NCBI GenBank assembly: GCA_013365365.1
Contig: JABVXU010000467.1
Coordinates: 1 to 41,870 of the forward strand
DNA length: 41,870 bases
Direction of reading: 5' to 3'
Source of the DNA: Cruorifilaria tuberocauda
Taxonomy: Eukaryota > Nematoda > Chromadorea > Rhabditida > Onchocercidae
Under the pieces are notes generated by a model. It searched no databases. It was not told the origin of the DNA and saw only the letters and a program-made list of their open reading frames with translations. The position numbers and the translations under genes are program-made. Positions 1-12,500 of this stretch are shown here, piece after piece (the stretch's first letter is position 1; each line of letters begins with the position of its first letter).

Positions 1-94
1 TTTTGAGATAGAAATGTGCAGTGACTGTATTCAATATAAGGTATATGGGAAGCATTCCTGTATTCAGGAATTTTACCCATAAGATCATCGATTG

Positions 95-260
95 GATATG
101 ATTAGATCGATCAGTTGGGGAATGTGACAGGTCAGCTGTACTACAGGTAGGTCAATATTTTCTTTACTTTTTTTTGTGTAAAGGATTCTCTGAATTTTGA
201 TATTAAGAATTAATTTGCTTGATATTTCATGATTTGCGATTTATTTTATTGAGTCGTTTA
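95..260. repeat. Degenerate dispersed repeat, copy 1
   Basis: This stretch has clear, diverged relatives elsewhere in the first 5.5 kb. Shared landmarks are a GATCGAT box, a TACTACAGGT-like box followed by a T-rich tract, and the word TTTGCTTGATATTTCA before a TTATTTTAT block. Related copies lie near 895-1035 and 1640-1740, and the right half recurs near 5370-5460. No terminal inverted repeats or target-site duplications were identified, so the element type is unknown. Confidence 0.45.
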
Positions 261-894
261 AATTTGCAAGAAACTAAATAGCAATATGAAAATTCTAAAT
301 ATTTTTAAAATATAAAACTTCCAGTGTTGAATCAACCTAAATTTCAAGATAAATTTAAGCAGTTCCTCTTTCCAATTATTTTTAATTTGGATCATTATAA
401 AATGTGAAAAATCAATAAAAGCAAATAAGAAATAAGACAGAGATTTTAAAAGAATTGATTTTTTCGAGAGAAAGTTTAATTAATCTTTCAAAAGCTTAAT
501 TATTAGTACATTAATTAATCGACAAAGATATAACATTTGACATTTCTATAACTAAATTACTTTAATAAATCCTCTAACAGTTATTTCTTTCATATTTTCC
601 GAGTGATAAATGGAAGAGGAATGAAGCTGATCCTATCAAGCATTTCGATTCTTACTGGCAAATCAACACGACGAGGAGCGAATCCATTGATAAGCATATC
701 ATATATGGCAAATTTACTTAACTTTTCTTCAAGAAAGGTAACTGCAAGATTGAAGAAGTAGAGGAAATAATAGAAAACATTAAGTATGACCCCTGATTTC
801 TCTCTTTTTTCAGCTAATGGAAAATATACTCGGGGAGGATTCGAGGCATTTAAGCAACGCAATTTATCATAACACTTAACTGATAAAGAATCGC

Positions 895-1035
895 ATATGA
901 TAAGACCGATCGATTGGAAATGTCAGTTACACTACAGGTCGGTTATTTGATGTCACTGAGGACTTCTTGAAGTCTTGATACTGAGAACAAATTTGCTTGA
1001 TATTTCACAGTCTGAGATTCACCAACTATTTTATC
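895..1035. repeat. Degenerate dispersed repeat, copy 2
   Basis: This is a diverged relative of the element at 95-260, in the same orientation. Both contain a GATCGAT box, an ACTACAGGT box and the word TTTGCTTGATATTTCA in the same order. The copy ends near a TTTTATCGCGGCTTC block that is also recognisable near 5440-5460. Confidence 0.45.
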
Positions 1036-1639
1036 GCGGCTTCTTAACTGTTTAGATTAGAGAGAAATGAAATAGCCATACAAAAATACAAAAATAACAT
1101 CAAATTGGAAAGTCTATTTATCGGTTTAATTTAATCGTTTCCCGCAGTAAAAGAAATATTCAAAGATTTATCAAAATCGTTGAAAAATTTTTGTAAAATA
1201 AATTTCCGATAGGTCAATTCAACAGAAAACTAACTTTAACTTTTACTTTTAACGCATTGTGAAAAAATTTCGAACTGTCTAAGAGATTAACAAAAGTCAT
1301 TATGAAATTTGTATTGTTATTTAATTCTGTGAACTTTAGCTCTGACTATTATAAAATAAAAAGCATTTCAATAACAAAATCTACTCTTAAAATATATTAC
1401 TTTGATCTACAAATGGCAAAATTGCTCCGAACATATGACTTAGTCATGAATTATTCGTCCCAAGATGTGAATATTGTGACAGAATCTTGCAGTAGTCGAT
1501 TGAATTAATTAATTAAGTTCTGATATTTCATTTCGTCATTCGATGCTGCAGAAATGTTAAGCTGAAAAAAGCTTACGTTGCGTGAATATCCGTCGACGAT
1601 TCTGCACGAACTATTCAAACGTTCGAACAGCACGCTGAT

Positions 1640-1740
1640 TTCCTAATTGTTGACCAAATGAGTTGAATTACTAATATAACATGTCAATTGTATTACACGT
1701 AAGTCATTATTTACTTTACTTTTTTTTTTTGCTTTTTTGC
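1640..1740. repeat. Degenerate dispersed repeat, copy 3 (left half)
   Basis: Only the left part of the repeat is recognisable: an ATTACACGTAAGTCA block in the place of ACTACAGGTAGGTCA, followed by the same TTTACTTTACTTTTTTTT tract as copy 1. Divergence is high, so this is an older fragment. Confidence 0.35.
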
Positions 1741-2757
1741 TTACTTAATTTATTGCATTGCTTTTTGCTCATTTCACTAATTGATGTAACTTTAACTTTT
1801 TTTATTTAATGATTTTACTCTTGCTAGAATAAAACTTCAATTTAGGTTGAGCTAATTAAATTTCAATTATATTTTATTTCTGTTTTGCGTTTTTCGAACG
1901 ATTTCGTTGTGTTGTTGCACGTTCAATTCTTTGTTAATCACATAAGCGCCTAAGATATAATTCAAAAATTCTTTTCAGATATCAATCAGTGGTGATATAA
2001 AAGTTCAATTGAAACTAAGTTGCTATTTCAAGGCATGATCAAATCTAATCGCTTCAATGGAATGAATGCGCGAATTTCATGAATTGTTTTCATTTATCAT
2101 TCAACTTCGTTATTAATGTTAATGATCGAAATCTTTCTTTTTCCTCTTTAATTTCTCAAATAGTTTGAAAATTTTATGAATTTCGAATATTTCTAAATTT
2201 TCATTTTTCACTTTTCTGAATTTCTGAATTTTCTTTTATAGTTCCAACTTGAAAAAGTTTGTTCATTTTTAACTAGTTGACACAATCAAGTACACGATCA
2301 TTCCAGAAAGTGATGAATGCAATGATTGCAACACACGTGGACGTGATATCACTTGATCACTCTCGTGACAGTGGCGTATATTTTTTTAATTTTTTATTTC
2401 GTATTTTTACAGTTCGAATTCTTTTAATTGATTGGCATCTTGAAAAAAGGAAATAACGTCACGTCCATTTAGGCTTTTTTACAAACAAAATGAAATCTTT
2501 TAAATTACTTAAGTAAAATGTCAAAAATTACTTCTTTAAGGCTTCTCAGATTTCTAGGCTTTGCGTGTTCGGCGAATACGCATTTCACGCTAATTTGATG
2601 GTATGAGTGACCTCAAACATAAATTGTTTGAGTGGCGCAGAAGTCTTACGAATTGGAAGTGCGTTACTGCAAACGTTGGACGGATGCCAATGGTAAAGTT
2701 GGAAGTTTTGGAATTTTCGAAAATTTTCTCTTCCAAACTTTTATAATAATTGCTGAA

Positions 2758-3015
2758 GAATTATCGACAATCTTTCTTTATCAATAAATGAATGTTTTCC
2801 TCGTTTTTGAATTAATAAATTTCAAAATTCAAATCAATTTGAAATTTTCGAATTTCGAAATTCAAATTGATTTTAAAATTTGTTAGGCAAAAATTACTAT
2901 AATCACTAATAAATTATCAACAATCTTTCTTTATCAATGAATGAATGATTTGAAGATTTCTTTTTCTTGAATTAACTAATTTCAAAATTCAAATCGATTT
3001 TAAAATTTGGAAGAC
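2758..3015. repeat. Imperfect tandem duplication, about 150 bp period
   Basis: A segment beginning at about 2760 recurs at about 2912. Both copies contain ACAATCTTTCTTTATCAAT, a GAATGAATG-like run and TTTCAAAATTCAAATC in the same order. The left copy also contains a palindrome-like block at about 2820-2870, where ATTCAAATCAATTTGAAATT is followed by its approximate reverse complement. Confidence 0.6.
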
Positions 3016-4465
3016 AAAATAGGATTGTATCAAGGTTAGATGAAACTTTTTCTTATTTCATCTTAAACATAGCTATTAATTTGCTATTTGTAAGTTCAAA
3101 AAGTTTATTAAAATCAATCAATAGAATGCTTTTTTTGAATTTTCTAAATCAAATTTTGCTATTTGAAAAATAAGAAAATATTTTTATGCAATTAATGGTT
3201 ATAATAAGTGATAGCTTTACGTGTGGTACTTTTAAAAGCTTAATATGATCCAACTTTACTTTATGATACAAATATCGATTCAAAAGATGCGAATAATTCC
3301 TTCTGTATTTCCATATCACGAGACTAATATTTCTGAAATGATTACAACAAGTAATTATTCAGATTCAAAATTTTCCTCAAATGAAAATTAGAATCACACA
3401 TTAGCAACATCTTGTGGAAACTTTAAATTAAAAAAATATTTTTTTTATACGGCATTACTTTCGTAGTAATAATAAACATTTTCAATAAATTTAATACCAA
3501 TTATTCTCATACGATATTGCTATTACAAATTTTAATATGTCTCAATTTGAACTTTGAAATTTTTTTGAACCAATTTTAATGGATTATCCATCAGTTACTT
3601 AAACGAATTTTCCAATTTACTTATTCATAATTTTATAGTAGAGAATAGAAAAGAGAGAAATTCTTTGTTAGTTATGATAAAAGATAAATTTTACTTCAAA
3701 AAATATAAAAGAGAAAAAACACATTGAGAGAGTGTTGAGGATAAACAGAAGAATGTAAAAAGGCGATGTTTGGCCTAAATATTCAGCCAAATCTTGGCTA
3801 ATCAGAAGTATAAATCAACTAAATTATTTCAGCAAGTTTACGAGGGAAGGATGAACGATCGAAGAAATAATATTATTTTTGAGTTTATATTTGAAAAATA
3901 GTCATCTATGCCAGGATTAGATGAACATGTAGATTCAATTCAGTGAAATGCGATTTGATGATATCATTTAATCGAATTTCGATTTCGTCGAATGATATGT
4001 CTCCTCGCATTCAATTTATCACATTAAATAATCGATAACCATTTGGGGAAATTTCCATTTTTCGTCTAAAACTTTTACGTTTCTCACTGAATCTCTTCTA
4101 GTAGTAAGTTGTTGTTATTATTATTATTTTAAATTATCATTTTCATCTGATCATCAACGAGAAAATGATCAAATATTAGCATATCATGCACAAGTAATTC
4201 ATCATAAGATATAAAGATTAGAAATATTTTTGATTAAAATTTAGTTTCGAGGAATTTTTCGACATTCCCGAGAGAAGGGGACATTATCGCTGACGAGGAA
4301 TTGAGGTTGCTGCTCTAAAGTATTTTCACTGTAAAATTTGAATTCTTTGTACGTTTTAGCATAAAAGAGATGAAATCAAGTGAAATTTTGATTTAACAAT
4401 AATTAATACAACAAATAGAATAATCACATTAGCTTCTTCAATGATCAAGCGGCAGCTGGCCAAGT

Positions 4466-5265
4466 TCACTTTGGATTACCAATCTCATCATCCACTTGTT
4501 CCGCTAGCTCATCTTCTTTTGGCTGATTTCTTGCTTGACAGTTTCCATCCTTTGTTGGATTTCGTTGCTGCCTTGTCAGGCTTCTAGTTCTCCGTCCTTG
4601 GCCTTCGTCAATTCAGTCATGGAATCTTCCGATTGATCTTCTTGTTTACTTTACTTGCTATTATCTTCTTTCATTGCATTGCTGATACGCCTTTTCCGTT
4701 ATGTTTCAATCCTATAACTTTAACAGTTTTCTTTGATGGCCTCATTTTGTCGAGCCTTCCGTTCCGCTTCTGTTTTTACACGTAATTCATGGCGAACCTC
4801 TTCAATGCAGTCAGTACTTCCTTCGAAGCTTTACTTTCACTCTGAGTACGAATTAGTTCCGCCGGACATTCTCACAATCAAGTCTGATGATCTGCCTGAT
4901 TCATTTTTACTGTTTAAGACGTGTAATTTCATCCAGCTATTGATGAGAAACAGGTTGTTTTTCATATTTCTTTCAATCGGCATCAGTAACTGAATCGGTT
5001 GCTGACATCAGTGATCGACTTGTCAAGTGAGCCAAGCCCTGAATCACGATTGAGATTCTGTTCCAGTTGGAAGTTGTAAATTTATAGCAGTACCTTTAAG
5101 CTGGCTTTTTTTGCCTCAGATACCTACCTTTTCATCTTATCGCCAACGAACTACATTTTATAGTCGCCCATTTTTGCAGCAATGATTTCTAACCATTTGA
5201 TCTTTATCAGGCCAGTCTTCATGCACATTTCTACACTTTCAATCAATCAGGACATCTTGATATTT
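4466..5265 (-). pseudogene. Decayed coiled-coil protein pseudogene fragment
   Basis: The minus strand shows a string of protein-like pieces in changing frames. They are rich in E, K, Q and R as in an alpha-helical coiled coil, and are interrupted by stops and frame shifts. From the 5' side the pieces include a stretch near 5240-5150 ending in AAKMGDYKM, one near 5070-4990 containing LDKSITDVSNR, one near 4925 with LDEITRLKQ, one near 4810-4730 containing EEVRHELRVKTEAERKARQ, one near 4625-4590 with MTELTKAKDGELEA, and one near 4505-4470 with DELAEQVDDEIG. Stops separate most pieces, so introns alone do not explain the pattern. The parent gene was not recognised. A highly diverged real gene is less likely because several stops lie inside coherent helical stretches. 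Confidence 0.6.
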
Positions 5266-6574
5266 GGGATGTTTGAGCATTATTGATTGATCACATCGAA
5301 TTTAGTCAAAACGCTTATCACAAAGACTCCGTTACATTATATGTCAAAATATTTTTCACCATTGTACGGAAGGAATATTTTGATTTTAGCTTTAAAAAAG
5401 TTTGTTTAATATTTGGCAATCTGAGATTCAGCCCGCAATTATTGCGGCTTATTTCGCTTTGCTTTTAATTGCTTTATCAATCGGAAGCTAAACTGAGACG
5501 ATGAAAATGCGGAAATTATGCCGATTTATCAACAATTTTAATGAGTTTTGTCGATTTATATAAAAGTTAATTACTTTTCCAGAGAGATTCAAACTTTATG
5601 ATTACCTAACTGACTACCTGACTGGGAACTGTTTAAATAATAGATATGCAGAACAGGTAATATTAGATTTGATTAGGTTGAAGCTTATTTTATTAACTCA
5701 CGTAATAGACTGACTAACCAAACTTTCGGCCAATTATTTAATTAAATCGATCATTATTCTTTTGAAATAAAATTCGGCAATATAAAAAAACAAAAAATAA
5801 TTTGATTCTAATATCTTGAAGATTGCCATTAATATGTACTCTCTTTATGCACATACTCTGTAATTATTTTTTACTTTAAAATCTGTCATCAAATTTAGCT
5901 TAAAATGAAAATTTCCACGTGAAGTCAAGGATATTTTAATTATTTTTATTTTAATTGTTTCTATTTTCTTGATATTTAATTTCTGAATTACAAATTACAC
6001 ATTTGTGCTTGTAATGCTTGCACGGATTTATGAATGCTTCTGAGATATTAACTAAACAATTAGCTCATCTCATCTTCACTAATTTCCACTTTTTTAAATT
6101 CAGCATTAAAAGTAAAACTTTGAATAAGAAAACTTAAATTGATATTTGCCAGTTTATCATCGATAAGTTTTCCGATAAGCGTTTAAAATTTTAACTATAT
6201 ATTCAAAATAACGGATAAATTATTAGCACGAAGGGCACAAAAAATAATTTCATTTTTGTATACAGTAATTTATCATCAGTTACCTGACTTTTAAAAGGAA
6301 ATGAAAGCTTACAGGTGACATCACCTTGACATTAACTACTATAATTCATATTTTGTAAAAAGCACTTCAAGTATTGTAATTTATACATTTGAATAGGAAA
6401 CATGTAATTATAAATTATGCATTTTGTGTGTGAACAAAGTTGCAATGAAAGTACAAGGTTTTAATTATTGTAGAAAATTTTTAAAAGTAAGTCAATAAGT
6501 TCAAATTTAGTTGTTGAATGAATTTGATCAGGAAAAATTGAATTGTCAATTGTGTATCTCGTAATTTGCCTCTC
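5266..6574. other. Intergenic region downstream of the kinase gene
   Basis: No gene could be supported. A short remnant related to the right half of the dispersed repeat is recognisable at about 5370-5460 (an AATCTGAGATTCA word followed by ATTGCGGCTTATTTCGC). The rest is AT-rich sequence that would include the 3' UTR of the kinase gene, which ends at 6575 on the minus strand. Confidence 0.5.
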
Positions 6575-8822
6575 TTAAGATGGCTCATCATCGGACTTCT
6601 GAGGAAATGGTCGAGAACGAAATTCATACTCGGTATCAGCGAGCCATGAGGATTTGATAACTTCATGATATGGCAGTCGTTTTGTGGGTTCTGGATGTAC
6701 CATAGCACAGATAAGTTCCTTCACTTCAGCACTCAACGAACGACGACGTGGAAATGTTATCCTGAATTTTGTTTCATGCTAAGTTTTTCCAGAGAAAAAG
6801 CGAATTCAATCGTTGATAACAAGTAGAGTAAAGTTATGATAGATAAGCTACCGATGCTGCAATTGCTTCTCGAGCATTTTATTAATATTTCGATCATCAT
6901 ATGGCATAAATCCAGTTACCATGACATACAATAGTATGCCTGTACTCCAAATATCTGCCAGGAAACCGTTATATGGATATGATCTGAAAATGCTTCTCAT
7001 TTCATGCTTATTTTCATATTCATCGGAAGAAATTCATTTTTATTATCAAATAAGTTTTCTATTTTTGATATGGTATCAAACGAAAATTCAAATCCAAAAA
7101 AGGAAAGAAGCAAAAATTGTGATAAGTTGCTTCTACCGCAATAGTTCAGGTGCTACGTAAGCTCGGGATCCACAAAATGTATTCGACATTTCGCCAGGTC
7201 TCATGAATCGAGCAAAACCGAAATCGCCAAGTTTGACATTGTCGCAACCGTCCAGCAATACATTTTCACACTTGATATCACGATGTGCTATACTGATTGA
7301 TTTCAGATACTAAAACATTTTATAAAAATTCGATTTAACGACACAAGCAATGATTCATTGCATATTTGTCCTCTGATACTGATATCAAAAATGATATTTC
7401 ATCAAGTGAAATTCAAAAAAACATGGATCTCTGCAAATTATTCACTTGAAATTTTACAAATTTCATTTAGCAAAAATATCCAGCTACGATGATCAAAGTA
7501 TCAGAAGTGTAAAATTAAGTTAAGAATCAAACTTATATTACTTTTTATTCAATTAAGACTAATCGTTAATTGAATTTTGTTTTAAATTAGCAGAAATCAA
7601 ACTGATAAAGATTTCTTGATGATTAGCTAATTAGCTAATTAATTTACTAGAATACCGTGAGTGCTTCAATAAGCTGTCGAAAATAAAATCGACCCTCCTC
7701 TTCATCGATTCGATCATTTTTCTTGATTTTTTGCAAAAGATCACCATGCATAGCATATTCTTGAACGAAGCATACAAATGGTTCTTCATTAATGATCTGA
7801 TATTCATTTAATTACTTTACCTTAATTACTTCAATCTCTGCCGCAGTTAGTTCTAATTTCATCCATTCCCTCAAGTACAATCTATTTCTGTTCATTTGGA
7901 TTAAAGTTCAAAAAATTTTAATCATGATATATCTATGATATTCTGTTCAATGACATAATTGATTTAAGCTTTAATCAAAGTATTTTATTATTTTTGTTAA
8001 CTAAATTATTAAAAAATATTTTTATCATAGTTACCTTAAAAGATATTTTGAAGGAAATTTCCTTATTTATAACCTACTTCAAAGTTTTTTACAATATTGG
8101 CATGGTTAAGTTGCGGGACGATAATTTTTTCACGTGGTAGAAAACGTACTATAAAATCAGAGTTTGAGCTGAAAGCAAAAATTGATATTAGAATTCTTAT
8201 AATTCTAAAAATAATAAATTAAAAATTCAGCTAATTAATTACAGTCATACCTTGTATCAATTATTTTGAGTGCAACAAATGTTTTCATTTCATCGTGCCA
8301 TGCACATCTAACCGAAGAGAATGTTCCCTTACCTGAAAAATACTTTGAAAAGTAAACAACGTTACTGTCTACCTGTAATAATTCATAATAAGTAAATCTA
8401 ATTTTAATTGTATTATTTATGTCATTAATTTGTCCATAATTAGTAATTCTAGAATCCTGAAAATGATACGGAATATTCATTAAACTTTCACTTATATACT
8501 GTATCATTAAGTTTACTTCTGTATTCTGATTTTTCCTGAATTTCTTATTAAACTCTGCTTTAATTAGTTATACAAAAATTCAAAAGTAGCCAATGTTTGA
8601 AAATTTTTTAGCTAATTTTTCAGTTTGTAAAAAATAAGATTTTAATAATATTACTTTAATTTTACTATACTTTAATAATTTAACAATTTTGTAAATGAAT
8701 TTAAGTTTTATGGACAAACCTATAATTTCCCTGTGATGGATCCCTTTTTTCTTTAAAAATTTCAAAATTGTCACATTTGATGTGGCAGTTTCAGAACTAT
8801 CAGATTCTGATTCTATCGCCAT
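6575..8822 (-). CDS. TSSK-like serine/threonine protein kinase
   Basis: Seven exons, all phases matching: 8822-8720, 8332-8251, 8168-8078, 7796-7656, 7309-7137, 6983-6852, 6761-6575. They encode 302 aa, nearly all of it one kinase domain. Visible motifs are the glycine loop GKGTFSSV (35-42), ATP lysine in VALKIID (K57), helix-C glutamate in FLPREK (E75), catalytic HRDIKCEN (148-155), DFG (168-170), activation segment [14 protein letters not shown] (181-194) with a candidate phosphosite at T183, DIWSTG, and a C-lobe ending near KRLPYHEV. The FLPRE, KTFCGS-like and PYDD signatures place it with the testis-specific serine kinase (TSSK) branch of the CAMK group, whose members in other animals act in sperm formation. 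All catalytic residues are present, so an active enzyme is expected. A short acidic N-terminus precedes the domain. The gene is divergent from bbs-2. Substrate and expression cannot be read from the sequence. Confidence 0.9.
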
Positions 8823-9586
8823 TTTCTACGCATCTCTTCTACGCAAACAGCTTCAACATTTCGTTATTTGTTTTACGAACGATAAAGTTTTGCTAATTTT
8901 TCAACAAATTTTTAAAAAAAAAATATAAATTTGAAATTACAATATATTCCCACTAAGATCGATAATATATAATTTATCTCTAATTTGTTTTTAACAAAAA
9001 CTAAAAATAAACCCATCTAAATGAAATTAATTGCTAACCATCAATGCAATAGCAGAAGACTCCAAACTAGCAACCCTTCAAATAGATGTAAAATTATTAA
9101 AATGATTTACTCTCAAATTCATTTTGTGTTTTATTTTCATTTAATCATTGTAGAAAAAAGCGAATCAGTGATACAACTTTGAAATTGGAAAGAAATATTA
9201 CCTTGAAGATTTTAAACCTTTGAGAAATGCTATCAATCTTTCAGTTAACTTAAGTTCAGTCGAGAAAGATTTCGAATTTGAGAAATATTATTCCAAAATC
9301 TGACGGCACTTCAGAATCCCATCGATGATTTTACTTTTTAAAGTATCTCTCAACAAAAATTGCGGCGTTTAGTCTGAAAATAATTTTTCTTTAATCATTA
9401 AATTTAAATTATAGTTTAAATATTAAGATTTAAATATAAATTATAGTTTAAATATACTCTCATAACGAATTATTATTGAATTTCTGAAATGTTTTTAGAA
9501 GTATTTGCTAGGATCGGTTACCCTGACAACGAAAATCATTTCTAATTATCTTTGGCTTAATTCTGTCCCGGTAACCGTAGTGTTCG
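8823..9586. promoter_or_regulatory. Divergent intergenic region shared by the kinase gene and bbs-2
   Basis: The two start codons (8822 minus, 9587 plus) point away from each other with 764 bp between, so the region must carry both promoters. It contains the X-box listed separately, close to bbs-2. Near 9405-9460 an AAATTATAGTTTAAATAT word occurs twice about 30 bp apart in very AT-rich sequence. No exon was found in the gap. Confidence 0.7.
9517..9530 (+). promoter_or_regulatory. X-box (RFX/DAF-19 binding site) of bbs-2
   Basis: The sequence GTTACCCTGACAAC is an imperfect palindrome. It fits the nematode ciliary X-box consensus GTTNCCATGGNAAC at all positions except the central A, with an allowed purine (A for G) in the right half. 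It lies 56 bp before the proposed bbs-2 ATG, within the range typical for ciliary genes under DAF-19. A GGTAAC half-site follows at about 9570-9575. RFX control of BBS genes is established in C. elegans; binding here is inferred. Confidence 0.75.
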
Positions 9587-12500
9587 ATGTTAAGCCTTCG
9601 GTCAGAGTTCAGCTACGGAATATTTCACCATATCGTACCTGGATGTGCACGATATGGTATGATCGATGATACTGGACAATTACAACTTATTGTTGCAACA
9701 ACAACAAATAAGGTTAAGTTCATTTTCATGTCATTACTTTCTCCACTGAACAACGAATAACTTTCCTTAAAATACAATTCCAGTATTCGATGTAAAAATC
9801 CTACTTCATCGCCAGTAGTTTCAAATCACCTAACCTGTTACGACATTAGTGTACAATTTGAATGTGTCTTAATTTTAGGTAATAATTCATGATACTGAAA
9901 CAGTCCTTAATATAAATGAAAAAATTCGAGCTTTGGAAGTAACAAGATTAGATGAAAAGTATGATGTAATTATCGTTGGTACAGCAGGTGGTATATTAAT
10001 TTACGATGCTTACAATAATACAACGCTGATTCGACGTGAGATTATCGATGGTGTCAATTGCATACAGGTATTCATTTAGGTATATTTCAGTCCGAGCAAA
10101 TCTAACTTAGAATATCAGAATATTTTGTTTTAGAGGTCAAATGATTTGAATTGTTACTTTTCAACTTAACTGGATTGCGTTTACCTGAAGTTGTTCATTT
10201 TCAAATGAGAAATATGATTGATTGAATTTTATGACTCGCAGAAATGTTAACCACCGTCAAGTTCTCATGAATCATTTAATTCAATATAAATTTGTTATTC
10301 ACTGACTTCGAAAATTAATTTCAGGTGGGAAAATTTACCACATATGATAAGATAATCTTTTGTGGCGGTAACTGTGCTGTTTGGGGTTTGGATCTTGAAG
10401 GCAAGGATGCCTTCTGGACTGTTACCGGTGATAACGTCTTATCAATATGTTTATCAGATATCGATAATGATGGCAATAATGAGGTAGAAAGCATTTACGC
10501 TGTATACAAACGATTCGTTGCAAAATTAGATTATTTTCCTCTCTTACGAAAAATATTTTATTCAGGTAAAAATAAGAATGTTTGAATTTTGTTAATTATT
10601 GATGAGTGGGCGGAACAATTTTAGAATTTGAACTGAAAAGCATAAAAGAAAAAAATTATTTCAAATGTTTCGATTTCTAAAAACTCTAATTCTTTTTCAG
10701 CTTGTTGTTGGTTCAGAAAGTTTTGATATTCGTATTTTCAAGGATGATTTACTACTTTATGAAATAACCGAAACGGATGCTGTAATTGGCTTGTGTGATC
10801 TAGGTGATGGCATTTTTGCATATGCTCTCGTAAACGGTACATTAGGCGCCTATAGCGGAAATACACGTTTATGGAGGATAAAAAGTAAGAGTCAGGCTGT
10901 AGCACTGAGACAATTTCCGGATCCTAAAGTTTTAGTATGCGCATGGATTCATGGTAAGGTAAGTAATCAATTTAATTGGTTAAAAATATTAGCTAAATAT
11001 GAAAATCTACGAAATCTACTTATACTCGTTGTTCGTTGAGTGAATTTTAAGATACTGTAGAAAGAAAATGAAAAACTTGTTTTTGAAAATCAGAATCTTA
11101 CAGATTGATATGAGAGATATAACGACAGGTGAAGTAAAACTAAAAGAATCAATTAATTGTCAAATTGGTACCACTTTTATCACCGATGATCAATTGGTCG
11201 TTGTTTCCATAGATGGAAATGGTTGGTTTGTTTATTTGATATCTGATAAGATACGTACGTTTTGACGCACTTCCGATGCTCTACGTGTAATTCCTCTATT
11301 TCATATCGTTATTTCTCATGGAAACTCATAGAAATTAAACTTATAAATTCTTCAAACTCACTTGGAATTACTATTTATCTGATTAATATTAAAATCGTTT
11401 AATTCATGTTTAACTTTCTCAGTTCATGGATTCGTAATTGATAAAAAAGGCGAAATTAATGATGGACAAAATTTGCTTCATGAACTTAATTTGCGAAAAT
11501 ACGAATTGTTAGTAAGTGAATGTTTTGAAATCAAACTTTTATAATCTTTTGGTTAAGTATAACTTTTTTGTCAATGTTTTTTGACTGATCATAAAGTAAC
11601 GTGGAAAATTATTTAGTTTAGTATAACATACTGAAATTTTCAATAATAATCTCTTTTACTTTAATTTTATTTTACTAAAATTATTATTCGATGAACTTAT
11701 TTCATTTATTATACGTGAGAACGGAGAATAAGTAATTATTATGGAAAGTAATTTTAGGTGTATACAGCTTTTTTTAAGTTTTTCTTTCTTTTTATCTATA
11801 TTTGAATATTGATTTTTTTATAATAAATATTGAGGTTTTAGGAAGAAAATTTTCTCAAGGAATACCAAATAAGTTAATTTAAAATGTTACTTATATATAT
11901 ATATAAGTTAATTTAAATATTGTAAACAAGTTAGTTTAAATTTTCAATTGTTACTGTTTATTTTTTGATAACATTTCAGGCGGAATTACAAAATTACGAG
12001 CAGTGTAGAAATAATGAAATATCAAATGAGAATGCAGGAAATGAACCGAGCATTCCGGTACGCTTGATATCTCAAGCTTCTTTCCATGTGATTCTCGTTT
12101 TATCTGTTACAATTCATAGCTTACAACTCGGTTAACTTTATCAGCACTTATCAGTTTTTTATCAGCAGTTATCAATACGTTGCATGTTTTCTATCTAATT
12201 GTTATTACTTATCGATATGTATATATTCTTCATTTTTTATACTTTAGAAATGATATACGTAAAATGGAATAGGTATTTTCAAATATATATTAGAACTTTC
12301 CAATGTCAAATTCTAGTTATCTATTTATTGAATTCACCGATTTATATTAACCTGGAGTTTCTTTCATTCCAGGCCAATACAATCTTGGAAACCTCTTTAA
12401 AAATAAATCGGAAATCGAACGAATCAGTTGTTGAGTTACAACTTACTGTTTCCAGTGATGCTATCATCCGAGCGGCCATTCTATTCGCTGAAGGTATCTT

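Larger units (their letters stand above)
1..4465. other. Intergenic region without a supportable intact gene
   Basis: No spliced gene with matching phases could be built on either strand. The open frames are short and AT-driven. Two stretches look more coding-like than their surroundings. At about 605-805 (plus) one frame reads as a protein-like string interrupted by two stops and is followed by an acceptor-like site near 812. At about 2603-2752 (plus) there is a 49-codon frame in a locally GC-richer patch. Neither matches a family I recognise. The region also holds diverged dispersed repeats and a tandem duplication, listed separately. Confidence 0.55.

Noticed and set aside
600..862. 90-codon minus-strand frame and an overlapping plus-strand frame with protein-like stretches
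   Set aside because: The plus frame has internal stops and the minus frame has no splice partners or recognised motifs, so neither was called.
1302..1508. 68-codon plus-strand frame
   Set aside because: Composition is that of AT-rich chance sequence, with no splice support and no recognisable family.
6921..7160. Plus-strand 79-codon frame across the kinase gene
   Set aside because: It is antisense to kinase exons 5 and 6 and is their shadow.
9565..9580. GGTAACCGTAG considered as a second full X-box
   Set aside because: Only one half-site is present; the other half does not match.
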